DNA of 64,000 nucleotides, taken from NCBI RefSeq assembly GCF_035222485.1, contig NW_026946672.1:1426001-1490000 (forward strand), read 5' to 3'. Below the pieces are notes generated by a model. That model saw only the letters and a program-made list of their open reading frames with translations. It searched no databases and had not been told where the DNA came from. How positions within the stretch are numbered: position 1 is the first letter of the stretch; each line of letters starts with the position of its first letter. Origin of the DNA: Podospora pseudoanserina. Taxonomy: Eukaryota; Ascomycota; Sordariomycetes; Sordariales; Podosporaceae. Positions 9,083-19,517 of the stretch are shown here, piece after piece. The position numbers and the translations under genes are program-made.

Positions 9083-11943
9083 CGACAGGTACACAAACGC
9101 CGCCTGAAAATAAATCGCCCATTATAGCGTCATATCTACCAGTCTTTGAGAAACCAGCTACACTAAATAAATAAACCATCCCTTTCTTGTTTCTTGTTCT
9201 TCCAGAATAGCTGCTGACAGTCGCAGTCCAAGGCACAGAATGTCCGATATCATCATCACCATCACTTGCGAATCCTCTCTCCTCTCCCTGCCCCGCACTT
9301 TTCCATCTTATCAATGCTCCGTGCCAACAGCAAGGGGTTGACCCTCACTTGGAACAACCGTCCAATCACAGCCTCACAAACACACCAAGCCAGGGGATTT
9401 GGGGGGCCCCAGCGTGTTCTCGTGCGTTTGAAACACAACCAACTCCCGAACGGAGCCTACCCAGCAAGCCACTCCCTGTCGTCGCTTCCGCCGTCAAAAG
9501 AAGAAGCATCTCAGAGAAGTCCAGAGAAGACGGGTCAGATCTGACTGCTCTCCCGAGACAGTTTCTTCCGAGATCTGATTTTCGACGATGCTAGCGTAGC
9601 TCTGAAATGAGGAACCCACCGTGTCTTCAGAAAGATTGACGACATCACTTCTGCTACGGTATCATCATTCCCCGCAGCTTTTTGTTATCACCATTCTCGC
9701 AGTGGTGTCTGATCGCAGCAGTCTTGCACCAGCTTTTAGGCCCTGCATTTACATATCCAGCCTATGCCAAAACGGTGCAATCTTTCCCTATGGTCTCTCC
9801 CTAGCACACCACGCGCGCGGTTCAACTTTCCTGGCCTAGATAGCCGCCAAGTCTAGTATCTTCCGTTTTGTCGGCGGCGAGTGATGGAAACACTCTGTAA
9901 AGTCGCCGATATTCACCATGTTCTGTGGCGGCGGGTGTTTGCGCGCGCAGTCTTTTGGACTCTGCACATTCCTCCCTCTGGCTGAACAAGGCCATTTACG
10001 CCCCCCCGTTTCAAGTGTCAATACTCTTGGTCCGTTGACGAGCTGCCGACGGCTGACGACTGAGACTTGGCACCCCCGACTCACGGATGCTATCCGGACG
10101 CTCATCTTGACCTGAAAATCACTACGGGAGGCACCGCTTCAACCTGGCTGGATTACGGGCCTGAATCACCGCAGTGCGACCCGGTCAGCTCTGGGGATTG
10201 GGCGTCTCCCCGAGTCTTTTGACCGCCACCGACCTTGACGGAGAATTTTGAGAAACCTACAGGACCCGGGACCGAGAAAATACTAGGCATGAGCTGCTGC
10301 TGAACCTCCTCCCCCCTTTTCTTCGGCGCCGTTGGTAGGGGCGCCGAGGGCGTCATGGCTCTGTGCCACCCACGAAATCCCTCCGGCGGCGCAGGCAGAA
10401 AACCTACAAACAGTTTCTTGCTTGGCGAAACACAAGTCCCAAAGTCTATCACGACTCTCTATGTCAGCAAGCAGAAAGCTGGGAAATCCTAAATCCGACT
10501 GCATCTGCCCAGAAAAAGGGATCACCAACAGACAAACGGTCCTCCGGAATCACTGGCCGTCTTGTCTATCCTTGATACAAACCCAAGCAAGGCGCCACCT
10601 CCCTTTATTTCACCATCAAAGAAGGCAAACCACTCCCTTCCGTGGCGTCAAGGGACATACATAGTGAACACCTTTGCTGCGCACAATATGCGACAGAAGA
10701 AAAAGAAAAAAGACACAGCAGTCTGCGGTGACCAGTCGAAGTGAATGGCCTGATGGCAGACAACACACCAGACATGATTTCTTAGATGACGTGGCACGGC
10801 CTACTCTGTGGCCTGTGGTCTGAGGCCTGACGGGCAGCCACCGGGGGCCACCTGCCTTGTCCTCACTGTAGAGATGTAAAGTGTTTTTGTGTGTGTTGGG
10901 TTTGCCATACAAACCTCTCATCACATACCTCCCAGATACAGACACAAGGCACCGCATTATGGTCGTCATTTTCTTTCTGGCCTTTTGGCTACACTTGCAC
11001 TGAACAACAACTAACTACCAATCACCACAGGCAAGGCTGCCAACCCTGAGAGAAGATCATTTTTTCCAAGGAGCGAAAACAAGAAATAGGAAGGAGGTTG
11101 AGAGATTCCCAATGTAATCTGCACGATTCTACTAGTGTTCCTGCAAGTTGCCGTGTCCAAAGAAAACCTGCCCGCCAGCCTGGGGATGCACGACACATAA
11201 CACCACACACTACCACATGGAGATACTAAAGCAAGGTACGAGCAGCAGCATACACGTAAGCTAAGGTGAGGTGGGTAGCCAACTTTGATGCAGATGCCCG
11301 GTAGTCGCTGCGGGTTATTGACCACTCATGGCTCCAAGACGAGATGGAGTGGGATGTGACGGCCCAATCTCGCACTTTATTGCTGCCGTCGTTTTCCTCG
11401 GATTTTGGAGATGGGTTTGATGGGTGAGATAGGATAGGATTCTAGATGTAGGTGCACAAGTGTAGTATGTTAGTCAGGTCGGGGTAGGGTTGCGGGTCGG
11501 GTTAGGTGAGACCGATGCTCACTTCTCTTCAGCTCTTTTGTTCAACCATCCCAGAATGGCCACGAACGAGATGCAGAGTACTCCATGTAGTATCTACCGA
11601 CCTTAGTTTGCTGTCAACTGGCAGTTGTGGTCTGTCCTGTCACTGGTGCTGCAACGAGACCAATATCCCACCCTGAAAAGCCCTCCAGCTAACCATATCC
11701 TACGTGCCCACCAGATATTCTAACAACTAGAATCTAGACAACCTACAAATCATCACTAGCGCCGGCACTTCACTCGCTTGAAATAAACCTTGCCACAAGC
11801 CATGCTCTTTTCTCACTCAACTACCGAACCCCTCAGGCCTACCCCCACACTATCAAATCCCCGACGGGGTTTCTAGACCATGTTTTCCTCACCCCAGCTA
11901 CCAGGAATGGCCGACATAGGAACTTAGGGGCAGTGTTTCTGGA

Positions 11944-12277
11944 TTCAATATTACGGGACAACTACCGAGAGATTACCAGACTACAGACCTCCATCAAAGA
12001 TAGGTAGGTATCCAACATCATCCGATGGATGAAGATCCTCACCCACCTCGGACTTTGCCCCGTTTGCGGAAGACAGCCGCCTCATGTAGGTAAGCACAAC
12101 TGTGTTTTGAAGTTCAATATTACGGGAAAGATATCCGAGGGTTTTTACCAATCCAAACCTCTTCTACAGCTGGGTAAGGTGGGTATCCAGCCTCAACTGC
12201 CCCAGAAAAGCCGCCCTCGAGAAGAAACAGTCGACACCAGGCGAGGGGACGACGTCTCTAGATCCAATATTGCGGCA
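11944..12277 (+). repeat. Three diverged copies of a roughly 150-170 bp repeat
   Basis: A 15-nt core, TTCAATATTACGGGA, occurs exactly at 11944-11958 and 12113-12127, and in altered form from 12263. The spacings are 169 and 150 bp. Similarity continues beyond the core in the first two copies: both have ..CCGAG.., ..TTACCA.., then AGGT..GGTATCCA. No coding capacity is seen. It could be an old minisatellite or decayed mobile DNA. Confidence 0.5.
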
Positions 12278-12885
12278 CAGGATCTCCTCCTCAACGGCAC
12301 AAGATCCCGTCCTCGCAATATAAGCATGGCCAGCGGAAAGCAACATTTGCCACGCGTCTTCAATACCTCTTTCTTCAGCCGGAGCTCAAAGTCGCAGCCA
12401 ACCCAGTCAGACATCTTGGGCCACAAGCTGACAAACTCACTGCTACATGCTGAAGATCACCAGGACCCATTTTTGACTCCAAGACCGAGGCTAGCCCGGC
12501 TGTGCTCTCCTGTCTCGGTCCTAGAAAGCTGGTGTTGAAGCCGTAGCTTGAGAATGTCTGTCGACTCGGGCCCTCGATACTTTGAGCAGGTAGTGAATTA
12601 CCACAATACCCAGAATAAACACTCCTTATATGTCAAACAGATGGATAAACAATGCAATAGAAAGTCCATAGGAACCCCTAGATCAAATGAAAACCACCGT
12701 AGAACAACTCAAAGCATACAACAAAGCTAGCCTAAAAGTGTGTTGATGACAAAGAGTGCTTGCACACCGCCTAAAAGGTCCAACAAGGGTCCTGCCAGAA
12801 AGACACCAGGATGTGTATCTAGACTTTACACATAGGTATTACAATACAATAGCTGCAGTAAGAAAGTCACAAGCAAAACATAAAT

Positions 12886-12889
<4 letters not shown>

Positions 12890-12916
<27 letters not shown>
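12890..12916 (+). repeat. A27 homopolymer
   Basis: Twenty-seven consecutive A bases end an A-rich stretch (about 12590-12890) and abut a GC-rich structured segment. This could be the poly(A) end of a retroposed sequence, but no reverse-transcriptase domain or target-site duplication is visible, so the tract may be only a microsatellite. Confidence 0.7.
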
Positions 12917-12924
12917 GGCCGTAG

Positions 12925-13111
12925 AGGTAAAAACTCACCGGCCAGCTCCATAGAGGTGGCCGGTTACGAAAACCTCGGTGGTTTTACTTCGGATCGAAGT
13001 CGGGGGCTATCGGTTGCAAGCCCCCCGGCCGGGTTAACAGCAGCTCTTCCACCTTGACCATTTGTCCTGACCACAAGGGCGGTGCCCTGATCAAGATGTT
13101 CGAGCTGCTGT
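12925..13111. repeat. GC-rich segment with two hairpin-forming inverted repeats
   Basis: First element: ACCGGCCA (12937-12944) pairs with TGGCCGGT (12957-12964), and flanking GTAAAA..CACCG (from 12927) can pair with CGGTGGTTTTAC (12976-12987). Second element: ACAGCAGCTC (13037-13046) pairs perfectly with GAGCTGCTGT (13102-13111). Inside it CTTGA (13053-13057) pairs with TCAAG (13091-13095), with equal 6-nt internal loops. This suggests a structured RNA or an old palindromic element. No family is recognised. Confidence 0.5.
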
Positions 13112-13345
13112 TGGAAGGTAGGTTGTGGACCTAATGTATAAACCACTGGGTGCTCCTTCATTCGGGAATGTTGTCGTGAGCTTCTCAGTCAAGGGCATGG
13201 GCTTGGCGAGATGAAAGTCAGGTTGGTAGATAAAAAGCCAAATATAACAGAGCTAAATAGACGAAGTTGCTTGTTATGACAGCCAGTACAACACCCAACA
13301 TAACAAAACATAACAACAACCTTTCCCATGTTGCAAACAGAGGAC

Positions 13346-13795
13346 TCAATCCTCATCAACACACTCCCACCCTCCCTCCAACACCACCCCCATCACTCCA
13401 AACCTCAACCTCAACCCCCCCTTTCCCCCCCCTCGACACCCCCCCAATCTGCTCCAACACAACCCACAACCCCCATCCTCCTCACCACCTCAGGATCAAC
13501 ATCCACCTCCCCTCATCCAACCCCAAAACCCCCCTCCTGAGTAACCCCCTTTACTCTGTCCAACCACCCTCCTCCCCACCCCGGTCCCCAACTCCAGCTT
13601 CATCCTCAGCCCTCCCGCTCCATTCCCCGCCTCCCCCGCAACCGCCGCCCTCGCAACAACACTCAACCTGGTCAACCTCCCAATCCCCACCCGTCCCTCA
13701 ACCTCTCCTCCCCATTCTTAAAACCGCCATTTCCGGGAACACCGACCTCAGCTTCCCCGCCTGCGACGACATCACCTGCCCCACCACCACCCCCC
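13346..13795 (-). other. Frame-broken 3' extension of palB
   Basis: Downstream of the first stop of palB, calpain C-terminal-domain-like pieces continue in changing frames. QVMSSQAGKLRSVFPEM is in one frame, GRLTRLSVVARA and RMKLELG in another, EVDVDPEVVRRMG in a third, and VEVEVWSD further on. The order fits a PalB C-terminus. The frame switches fall at or near G homopolymers of the coding strand (C runs at 13790-13795, 13710-13713, 13685-13688 and 13529-13534). The intact gene would probably have ended near 13346. Either the assembly has miscounted homopolymers, or the tail is decaying. Confidence 0.6.
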
Positions 13796-16215
13796 TTCCA
13801 CCTCCGTCGCCACCCTCAGCACAAATTTCCCTAGCTGGCCCGGTTCAAAAGTAGACAAGATGACCGTGTAGGTCCCCGCCGCCAGAGGCTGCGACCCGTG
13901 AGTCTGGCAAAACGTCGCGCCTCGCTGGTATTCCGGTGATGACACCAGGATATCTCTGCCAGAGATGCTGGTTATATTTTTTGACGAGTAGATCAGCGCG
14001 ATGTGAATTGGCAAGTCTTTCACATCTGTCGAGAGTAAAAGGGATAGAGGGGTGGTTTGGGGAAGCGTGATAGAATACTGCGGGTTGATGAAATAGGACG
14101 GGTGAGCCGCCGAGCCGCCTGAATTCCGCCGGTTCCAGGCGCCGGTGATGGTTTCGCTGTGGCTGAGCGGTTCAGGGGCTTGACGGATAGTCAAGGGCGA
14201 GTTGGAGAAGAAGGATAGGGTGAAGTTGTATGTTGGCAGCGGAAGCTCACCCTGGGCCACGACGAGGGTTTGGGGGTTGTTGGGAGTGGGATCATAACGC
14301 AGCAATGTGTTGGGGCTGTCAACGTAGGGTCCCTGGTGGAGACACCGGTGGTTTTCTGGCAGTGGGAGCCGGGTACCGGGCGGGGAGGCGGCAAAGATCG
14401 AGAGGGACATGAACCCGAGCTGCTTGGAGACATGAGCCAGGGAAGCGTTGTGGCGGTCTCGCTCGGCTTTTCGTTCTCGCAGGATTTCAAGCTCGCCATC
14501 TTGCCAGTGACGGCTCAGGAGGACCCATATGGGGCTGTTGGAAGAGGATACCACGCTGTATTGCGGGTTCTTGGTGAAGACCAGCTCTTCTGTTGCGTCC
14601 GGCATGTCCCATTTGAAGTGGTGGTCTTGGCGGAACTGGAAGAGGTTTGGGTTCCAGTTGACGTAGAGAGAGTCAAAGTGCTGCAGAGCATCCTCAAAGG
14701 CCATCCAGAACTGGTTTGTTGCGTGCTCAGGTCTTGATCCCACGGTGTGCGTCTTGAGGGTTGCTGAAGACCCTACGCCTGTCCACACCAGGCTGTCGAC
14801 CCAAGGGTTCTTGATCAGCAATGAACGACTGTTACCATCGCTTCGTACGTCAAGAACTGCATAGTCATGTTCCCTGACCAAACCCAGGGCCTCTTCTTCT
14901 TCTGGTGGGATATTCCCCGTCCCCAACGTCAAGATGGCGTTTCCATCATCGTATCCTTTCTTAATTCTGTCCCAGGTTTGGTCGAGCTCGATGTCATCAC
15001 TTTGAACAGTTAGCATGACCACGCACTAATTAGCTGAGATGTCATCTCACCTCTTCAGGAAGATCTGTTCTGGTATCCAACCAGTCAAGACATGCAAGTC
15101 TGTGCCGGAGTTGCTTCCGGGAAAGTCGTAGCCCCCACGTATTTTCAGGTATGCCTTCTCAACCAAGGCAGGCCATAATAGTTTAGGATTGCGCCGATCC
15201 ACCACGTACAACGTCCGGTCCGTTGACGTAGCCGGGAGGCGGTCATCAACAGCAACAGAACGCCAGCATCCATTAAAGTTGAGACGAAAGAGATATGGGC
15301 CATTCTTAACAACCTTGGGACGCTTATGCTCATAGTCGAACGGATACATGAGCGAGGAAAGCAACTACCAACAAGCATCAGCACGCATGAATGATAATTA
15401 CAAGAACGGTCGGATCCTCTTACAGAACCCTTCTCCGAGGTAAAGTGGGGAGAGGCAGCACACAAGCTGGCCACGACGGAACAATCCGTCGCCAAATCCT
15501 GGGCCAGGTCGATTGGGTTCTCAGCAGTCATCATCCATTCCAGATTGCCGTCGTCGACCCCGGGCACCAGTTCCAAAGGCCGTTTCCAACCAGAGAAGAT
15601 GGCCCGCTGCTCGGGAGAGAGAGAAAAAGGCGTGGAATCACTTTCGATTGGACAAGGACGAGTTAGCAACACCTTCCATGGTCAGGTGTCAAGAGCAGCA
15701 CGGCGCATGGTGCACCCACATATAGGGGTCGGGACTCTGGTTGAGGGATGTCCCTGAGAACACCTTGGATTCGGTGTCTGCCGTCCAAGGCGGAAAGATG
15801 AGGCCATGGAGCTTCGAAGACCTTAATAGAATAGTCCTTTCAGACGTGGAAAGGACGCGGGTGGATATGAGCTCAGGAGGCCTCGAGCTGAGGCCCGCTT
15901 GCTTCTCATTTGCCTTGATGGTCTCGCCAAGCTCAAGCAGATATGAGATCTTGTTACGAAGTTTAGCAGCGTCTACCCCTGGAGCCCCATTCTGGATGGC
16001 CTTCATGTAGAAGTCGGCAGCAGAGATGGCATGCTTCAAAGCATCCTTCCGCTTCCCATCCATTAGAAGCGCTTCATATTGCTATTTAGGGAATCAGCAC
16101 GTTCTTGGTGAGCATGATGACAGGCAGTGTGTAGGAAGAGGGTCCGTCTCACCAGCCCTTTCGCCTCATTCTGTCTATTTAGTGGACTACTTCTGGAGTT
16201 CCAGTTCGCTGACAT
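13772..16215 (-). CDS. palB: Calpain-like cysteine protease PalB/RIM13 of ambient-pH signalling
   Basis: Cysteine protease of the Pal/RIM pathway, which acts with ESCRT-III to process the PacC/Rim101 factor at alkaline pH. Exons: 16215-16153, 16081-15720, 15640-15424, 15364-15051 and 14999-13772; all four junctions are GT..AG and keep phase. The product as read is 727 residues. An N-terminal MIT-like helical region (about 1-75) is followed by the calpain core. It has Gln189 and Cys195 in QDLATDCSVVASL, His363 in REHDYAVLD and Asn383 in IKNPW, so the catalytic set is complete. C2-like beta-rich domains follow (about 430-715). The stop at 13772 comes just after a G6 run; family members usually have another C-terminal segment, which is present downstream in broken frames. 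Identification is firm; whether the tail is intact in vivo is uncertain. Confidence 0.9.
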
Positions 16216-17455
16216 TGCTACTTGGTTGTCAGAGTGAAGTCGTGTAACCAGTCAGTCGGGCAAGGAGTTTGACGACAAAGGGTGCGTATATGAGTGAATG
16301 TCGAGTCCTAGTTGAGTAGCGATCGCCAAGGCTCAATCGTATGTTCTATGGCCGCCCAATCACCACTGACAGATGCCGTCTGCGAGATCTGCGAGCAATT
16401 CGACGCGCTGCTCCTCACTGCCGATAATCGAGCACCAGTGGGGTATGATACCGAGTGTCTGTTCTGGGGTAAGTACCTCTACGACCAGTTACTAGCCACG
16501 CGGGGGTGGCTGGGTTATCCATCATGGACGTCGGAGGCTGAGCATTGAGACTCCAAATACAGCACTCTCTCAAGCCATTACCCTCATATAAACCGCGACT
16601 GCCCAACCCTTCTTCCGTGAAACATCTCATCAGCAGTCCCCCATCTCGAATCGCGAAACAAGCATCTCGTTCTTTTTGATCCGTCGCCAAGCTGTACTGG
16701 ACGAACTAGGGTCTCCCAGTCGGCTGGTTCCGAGGCCGGTGCGGGGCGCCACACGATCTTATCAAAGCGATTCATCTACAACGTGATCCATGAGTCGGGG
16801 CCTGGGGGGTGGTGGAATGCATGTGTTTTGAGAAGCCAAGTCCCAATCAACAATGGCATTCATCAGCCTGCCAGCGACAAGTCGATGGGATAAAGAACAG
16901 AAGGAATGCGGGGCTGAGGAGCGTCTTCCAGGCACTCGTATCGTTTGCCGCATTCAATTGGCGTTGCCCCGAGCACACAATCGCCAACCGAGGTTATCCG
17001 GTTCGGTAATCGACATCACGGGCTAAAAAGACACTGGGTCCCCCGCGGCCGGTGGACCGCACTTGCCGGATGCACCTCGGCGGCCTACAGCGTAAATACC
17101 ATGGCCAGGCCCCCTATAACCTATTAGAGGTGTCCCTGTCGTCACTTTTTTGTCGTCGTCGTCATCTTCACCATTGCCATTGCATTGCGTGCGTGTTGTA
17201 TATCTGGTTTTGCTATTTATTCAATCTTGCAGGCGGACGTCCCCAACATTCGAATTACTTGCCGAGCCCATCTGCCGCCATCGCGATTCGCAGATAGCCA
17301 ACCACCTGGAAATCATCCACCGGCCGATATCGATATACACCTTTTTGTGACGTATCCACCTATCGCGAACGACAGCGCAACCACCGGAGGAGTTGCATTC
17401 AGGTTGTAAGGAGAGCCCTCTTTTGAGGCGCAAGGAGTAAACGAGAAATCACACA
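16216..17455. other. Divergent promoter region between palB and the carrier gene
   Basis: 1.24 kb between two divergently transcribed genes. Three copies of GCCAAG, the core of PacC-type sites, lie on the plus strand at 16325, 16686 and 16835. A small possible coding fragment at 16348-16468 is listed separately. A CT/GTC-rich stretch (17140-17180) probably belongs to the carrier gene 5' leader. Confidence 0.5.
16348..16468 (+). pseudogene. Possible small exon or gene remnant, unrecognised
   Basis: From ATG 16348 an open frame (MAAQSPLTDAV..EICEQFDALL..) runs to a strong donor, TGGG|GTAAGT, at 16469. If spliced to an AG near 16560 it stops after about ten more codons. The composition looks protein-like, but no complete gene could be built and no family is recognised. 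It may be a truncated remnant or an upstream small ORF. Confidence 0.2.
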
Positions 17456-18660
17456 ATGGGTGCTCAGTCAAAGCCCGCCCCAATTGGGCCCTGGGGTCTT
17501 GCGACAGCAGGCGCTGCCGGTGCTGTGTTTGCCAACACGCTGGTGTATCCTCTCGATCTGTATGTTTGATATGCAGCCTGATCGGCCAAGAGGTTCTGGG
17601 AAATCCATTTGCTAATCTACCATCCATGCTGTAGCGTCAAGACCAAACTCCAGGTGCAAGTAAAGGCCAACTCCGAGAAGGGCGAGGGCGCCTCCGATGA
17701 GCCGCACTACAAGTCATCATGGGACGCTATCTCCAGGATTGCTTCCGCTGAAGGAATTCAGGGGCTCTATGCCGGTATGGCCGGATCGCTGCTTGGTGTC
17801 GCTTCTACCAATTTTGCCTACTTCTACTGGCATTCGACTGTTCGCACTCTGTACCTCAAGCACAGCAAGCACACGGGGCCCACCTCGACCATCACCGAAC
17901 TCTCCATCGGTGCTGTTGCAGGCGCGCTTGCTCAACTCTTCACCATCCCAGTCGCAGTCATCACCACTCGGCAACAGACGCAAAACAAGGAGGACAGAAA
18001 GGGTTTCTTCGACACTGCGAAGGAGGTTATTGAGGGCGAGGATGGCGTTTGTGGGTTGTGGAGAGGTTTAAAGGCGAGTTTGGTGCTGGTCGTCAACCCG
18101 TCCATCACATATGGTGCCTATGAAAGGTTAAAGGAGACTCTGTTTGCCGGCAAGAAGAACCTTTCTCCGATGGAGGCATTCGGTAAGTTCGAGAATATGA
18201 CCCCTTTTGATGTTGGATATTTCTAATCTCACTACCCCAGCCCTCGGTGCCATGTCCAAGGCTCTCGCCACTATTGTTACTCAGCCCCTTATCGTTGCCA
18301 AGGTCGGCTTGCAGTCTAAGCCGCCAGCGATTCGTCAGGGCAAGCCATTCAAGAGCTTCGTCGAGGTGATGCAGTTCATCATCCAGAACGAAGGAGCTCT
18401 GGGTCTCTTCAAGGGCATCGGACCCCAGATTCTCAAGGGCCTGCTGGTTCAGGGCATCTTGATGATGACCAAGGAACGGTGCGTTCGCCCTCCATTACCA
18501 GACATGCTGCATGCTTTGAGACTGACCTTATTCTCACAGTGTCGAGCTTCTTTTCATTCTTTTCCTCCGTTACATTCAGCTTGTGCGTTCCAAGCAGCTC
18601 AGAAGGTCTTCTGACCTGGCTGCGGCAGCCAAGCTTGTTTCACCTGTGACTGTGAAATAA
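17456..18660 (+). CDS. ant1: Peroxisomal adenine nucleotide carrier (Ant1/PMP47 type)
   Basis: Mitochondrial-carrier-family protein expected to exchange cytosolic ATP for AMP across the peroxisomal membrane, fuelling fatty-acid activation. Exons: 17456-17559, 17635-18182, 18241-18478 and 18540-18660, all GT..AG and in phase; 336 residues. Three carrier repeats are visible: YPLDLVKTK near residue 31, then IPVAVITTRQQ, then QPLIVAKVGLQ with the following GLFKGIGPQILKG. The degenerate second and third P-x-D/E-x-x-K/R motifs are typical of the Ant1/PMP47 branch rather than of mitochondrial ADP/ATP carriers. The C-terminus (SPVTVK) has no SKL-type signal, as expected for a membrane protein. It is divergent from palB and followed on the same strand by eL29. 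Confidence 0.88.
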
Positions 18661-19119
18661 ACAAAGTTCAAGCCGATCGCGGCACAAATTACAGAAGAAT
18701 ACCCATATCGCCAACATGGCGAGGCCTGAGATGTTATGAGCGGGGGCGCTTGAGTAGAGGACGAAGGAGAGGGACATTTTGTATATAAGAACGCCATATA
18801 GATAGGTCATATCTGAGAATAATGATTGCAATGTGTTATGTTAAGCTCAAGCCTCATACATGAAAGTGAAGTATCAGTTGAACTGGGCAGTTGCAATGAG
18901 ATGAGCTCATGCCTTTGGCGGTTGGCGGGAGCTGTCCAGGCCCGCCAAGAAAGCTGCGTACGGGGCAGCCACACACTCCAGCCCCGCATGAGCCACACCC
19001 ACCAGATTAGGGCAATCCAAATTTCTCCCACTTTTTGTGTGCAGAGCTACGCACCTACCTTGCACCCCGACTTCCCAGACCTTAGCAACCGTCCACCATC
19101 TGAGTCGACATCCTTCACA
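18661..19119. other. Intergenic: carrier 3' flank and eL29 promoter
   Basis: 459 bp with the carrier 3' region, then the eL29 upstream region. The latter has pyrimidine-rich stretches such as the one before 19080. No gene is seen. Confidence 0.6.
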
Positions 19120-19517
19120 ATGGCCAGTACGTAACTTCTCGAAATGCTGCCGGTCCTCAGAGACAGAAATACTGACTGAATCGATTCCAGAGTCCAAGAA
19201 CTCGTCTCAGCACAACCAGTCGCGCAAGGCGCACCGGAACGGGTACGACGAATCGAACGCCGACCGAGCAGAGCAGAACGAACGGAGGGCTAACTCGAGA
19301 TAATACTGCAGTATCAAGAAGCCCAAGACTTCCAGATACCCCTCCCTCAAGGGTACCGACCCCAAGTTCCGGAGAAACCACAGACATGCTCTCCACGGCA
19401 CCGCCAAGGCTCTTGTACGCACTCCGAGCACACACCGATGACCCCCTCATCGAGAAACACGACCGCTAACGATTTTTACAGAAGGAGTTCAAGGAGGGCA
19501 AGCGGGAGACTGCTTAA
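19120..19517 (+). CDS. rpl29: 60S ribosomal protein eL29
   Basis: Small basic protein of the large ribosomal subunit, 65 residues. Exons: 19120-19126 (only 7 nt, ATG GCC A), 19191-19242, 19312-19414 and 19482-19517, with three short introns and an early first intron as is usual for fungal ribosomal protein genes. The product begins MAKSKNSSQHNQSRKAHRNG and continues IKKPKTSRYPSLKGTDPKFRRNHRHA, which is diagnostic of eL29. It ends EGKRETA, at the usual fungal length. Because the exons are so short, no single reading frame reveals this gene. Confidence 0.95.

Larger units (their letters stand above)
7505..13345. other. 5.8-kb gene-poor stretch with degenerate repeats
   Basis: No gene with a recognisable product was found on either strand. 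7505-8300 is the upstream region, and probably a long 5' leader, of the WSC gene. The middle (8300-11900) is ordinary intergenic sequence with T-rich tracts at about 9050-9082. From 11940 to 13120 lie diverged repeats, an A27 tract and two inverted-repeat structures, described separately. The ORFs present are short, overlap on both strands and show no domain. Confidence 0.6.

Noticed and set aside
11480-11515. Telomere-like GGGTAGGG..GGGTTAGG string
   Set aside because: Too short and irregular; surrounded by ordinary intergenic DNA.
13267-13854. 195-codon plus-strand ORF, Pro/Thr-rich
   Set aside because: It is the antisense of the frame-broken palB tail, with low-complexity composition and no domain.
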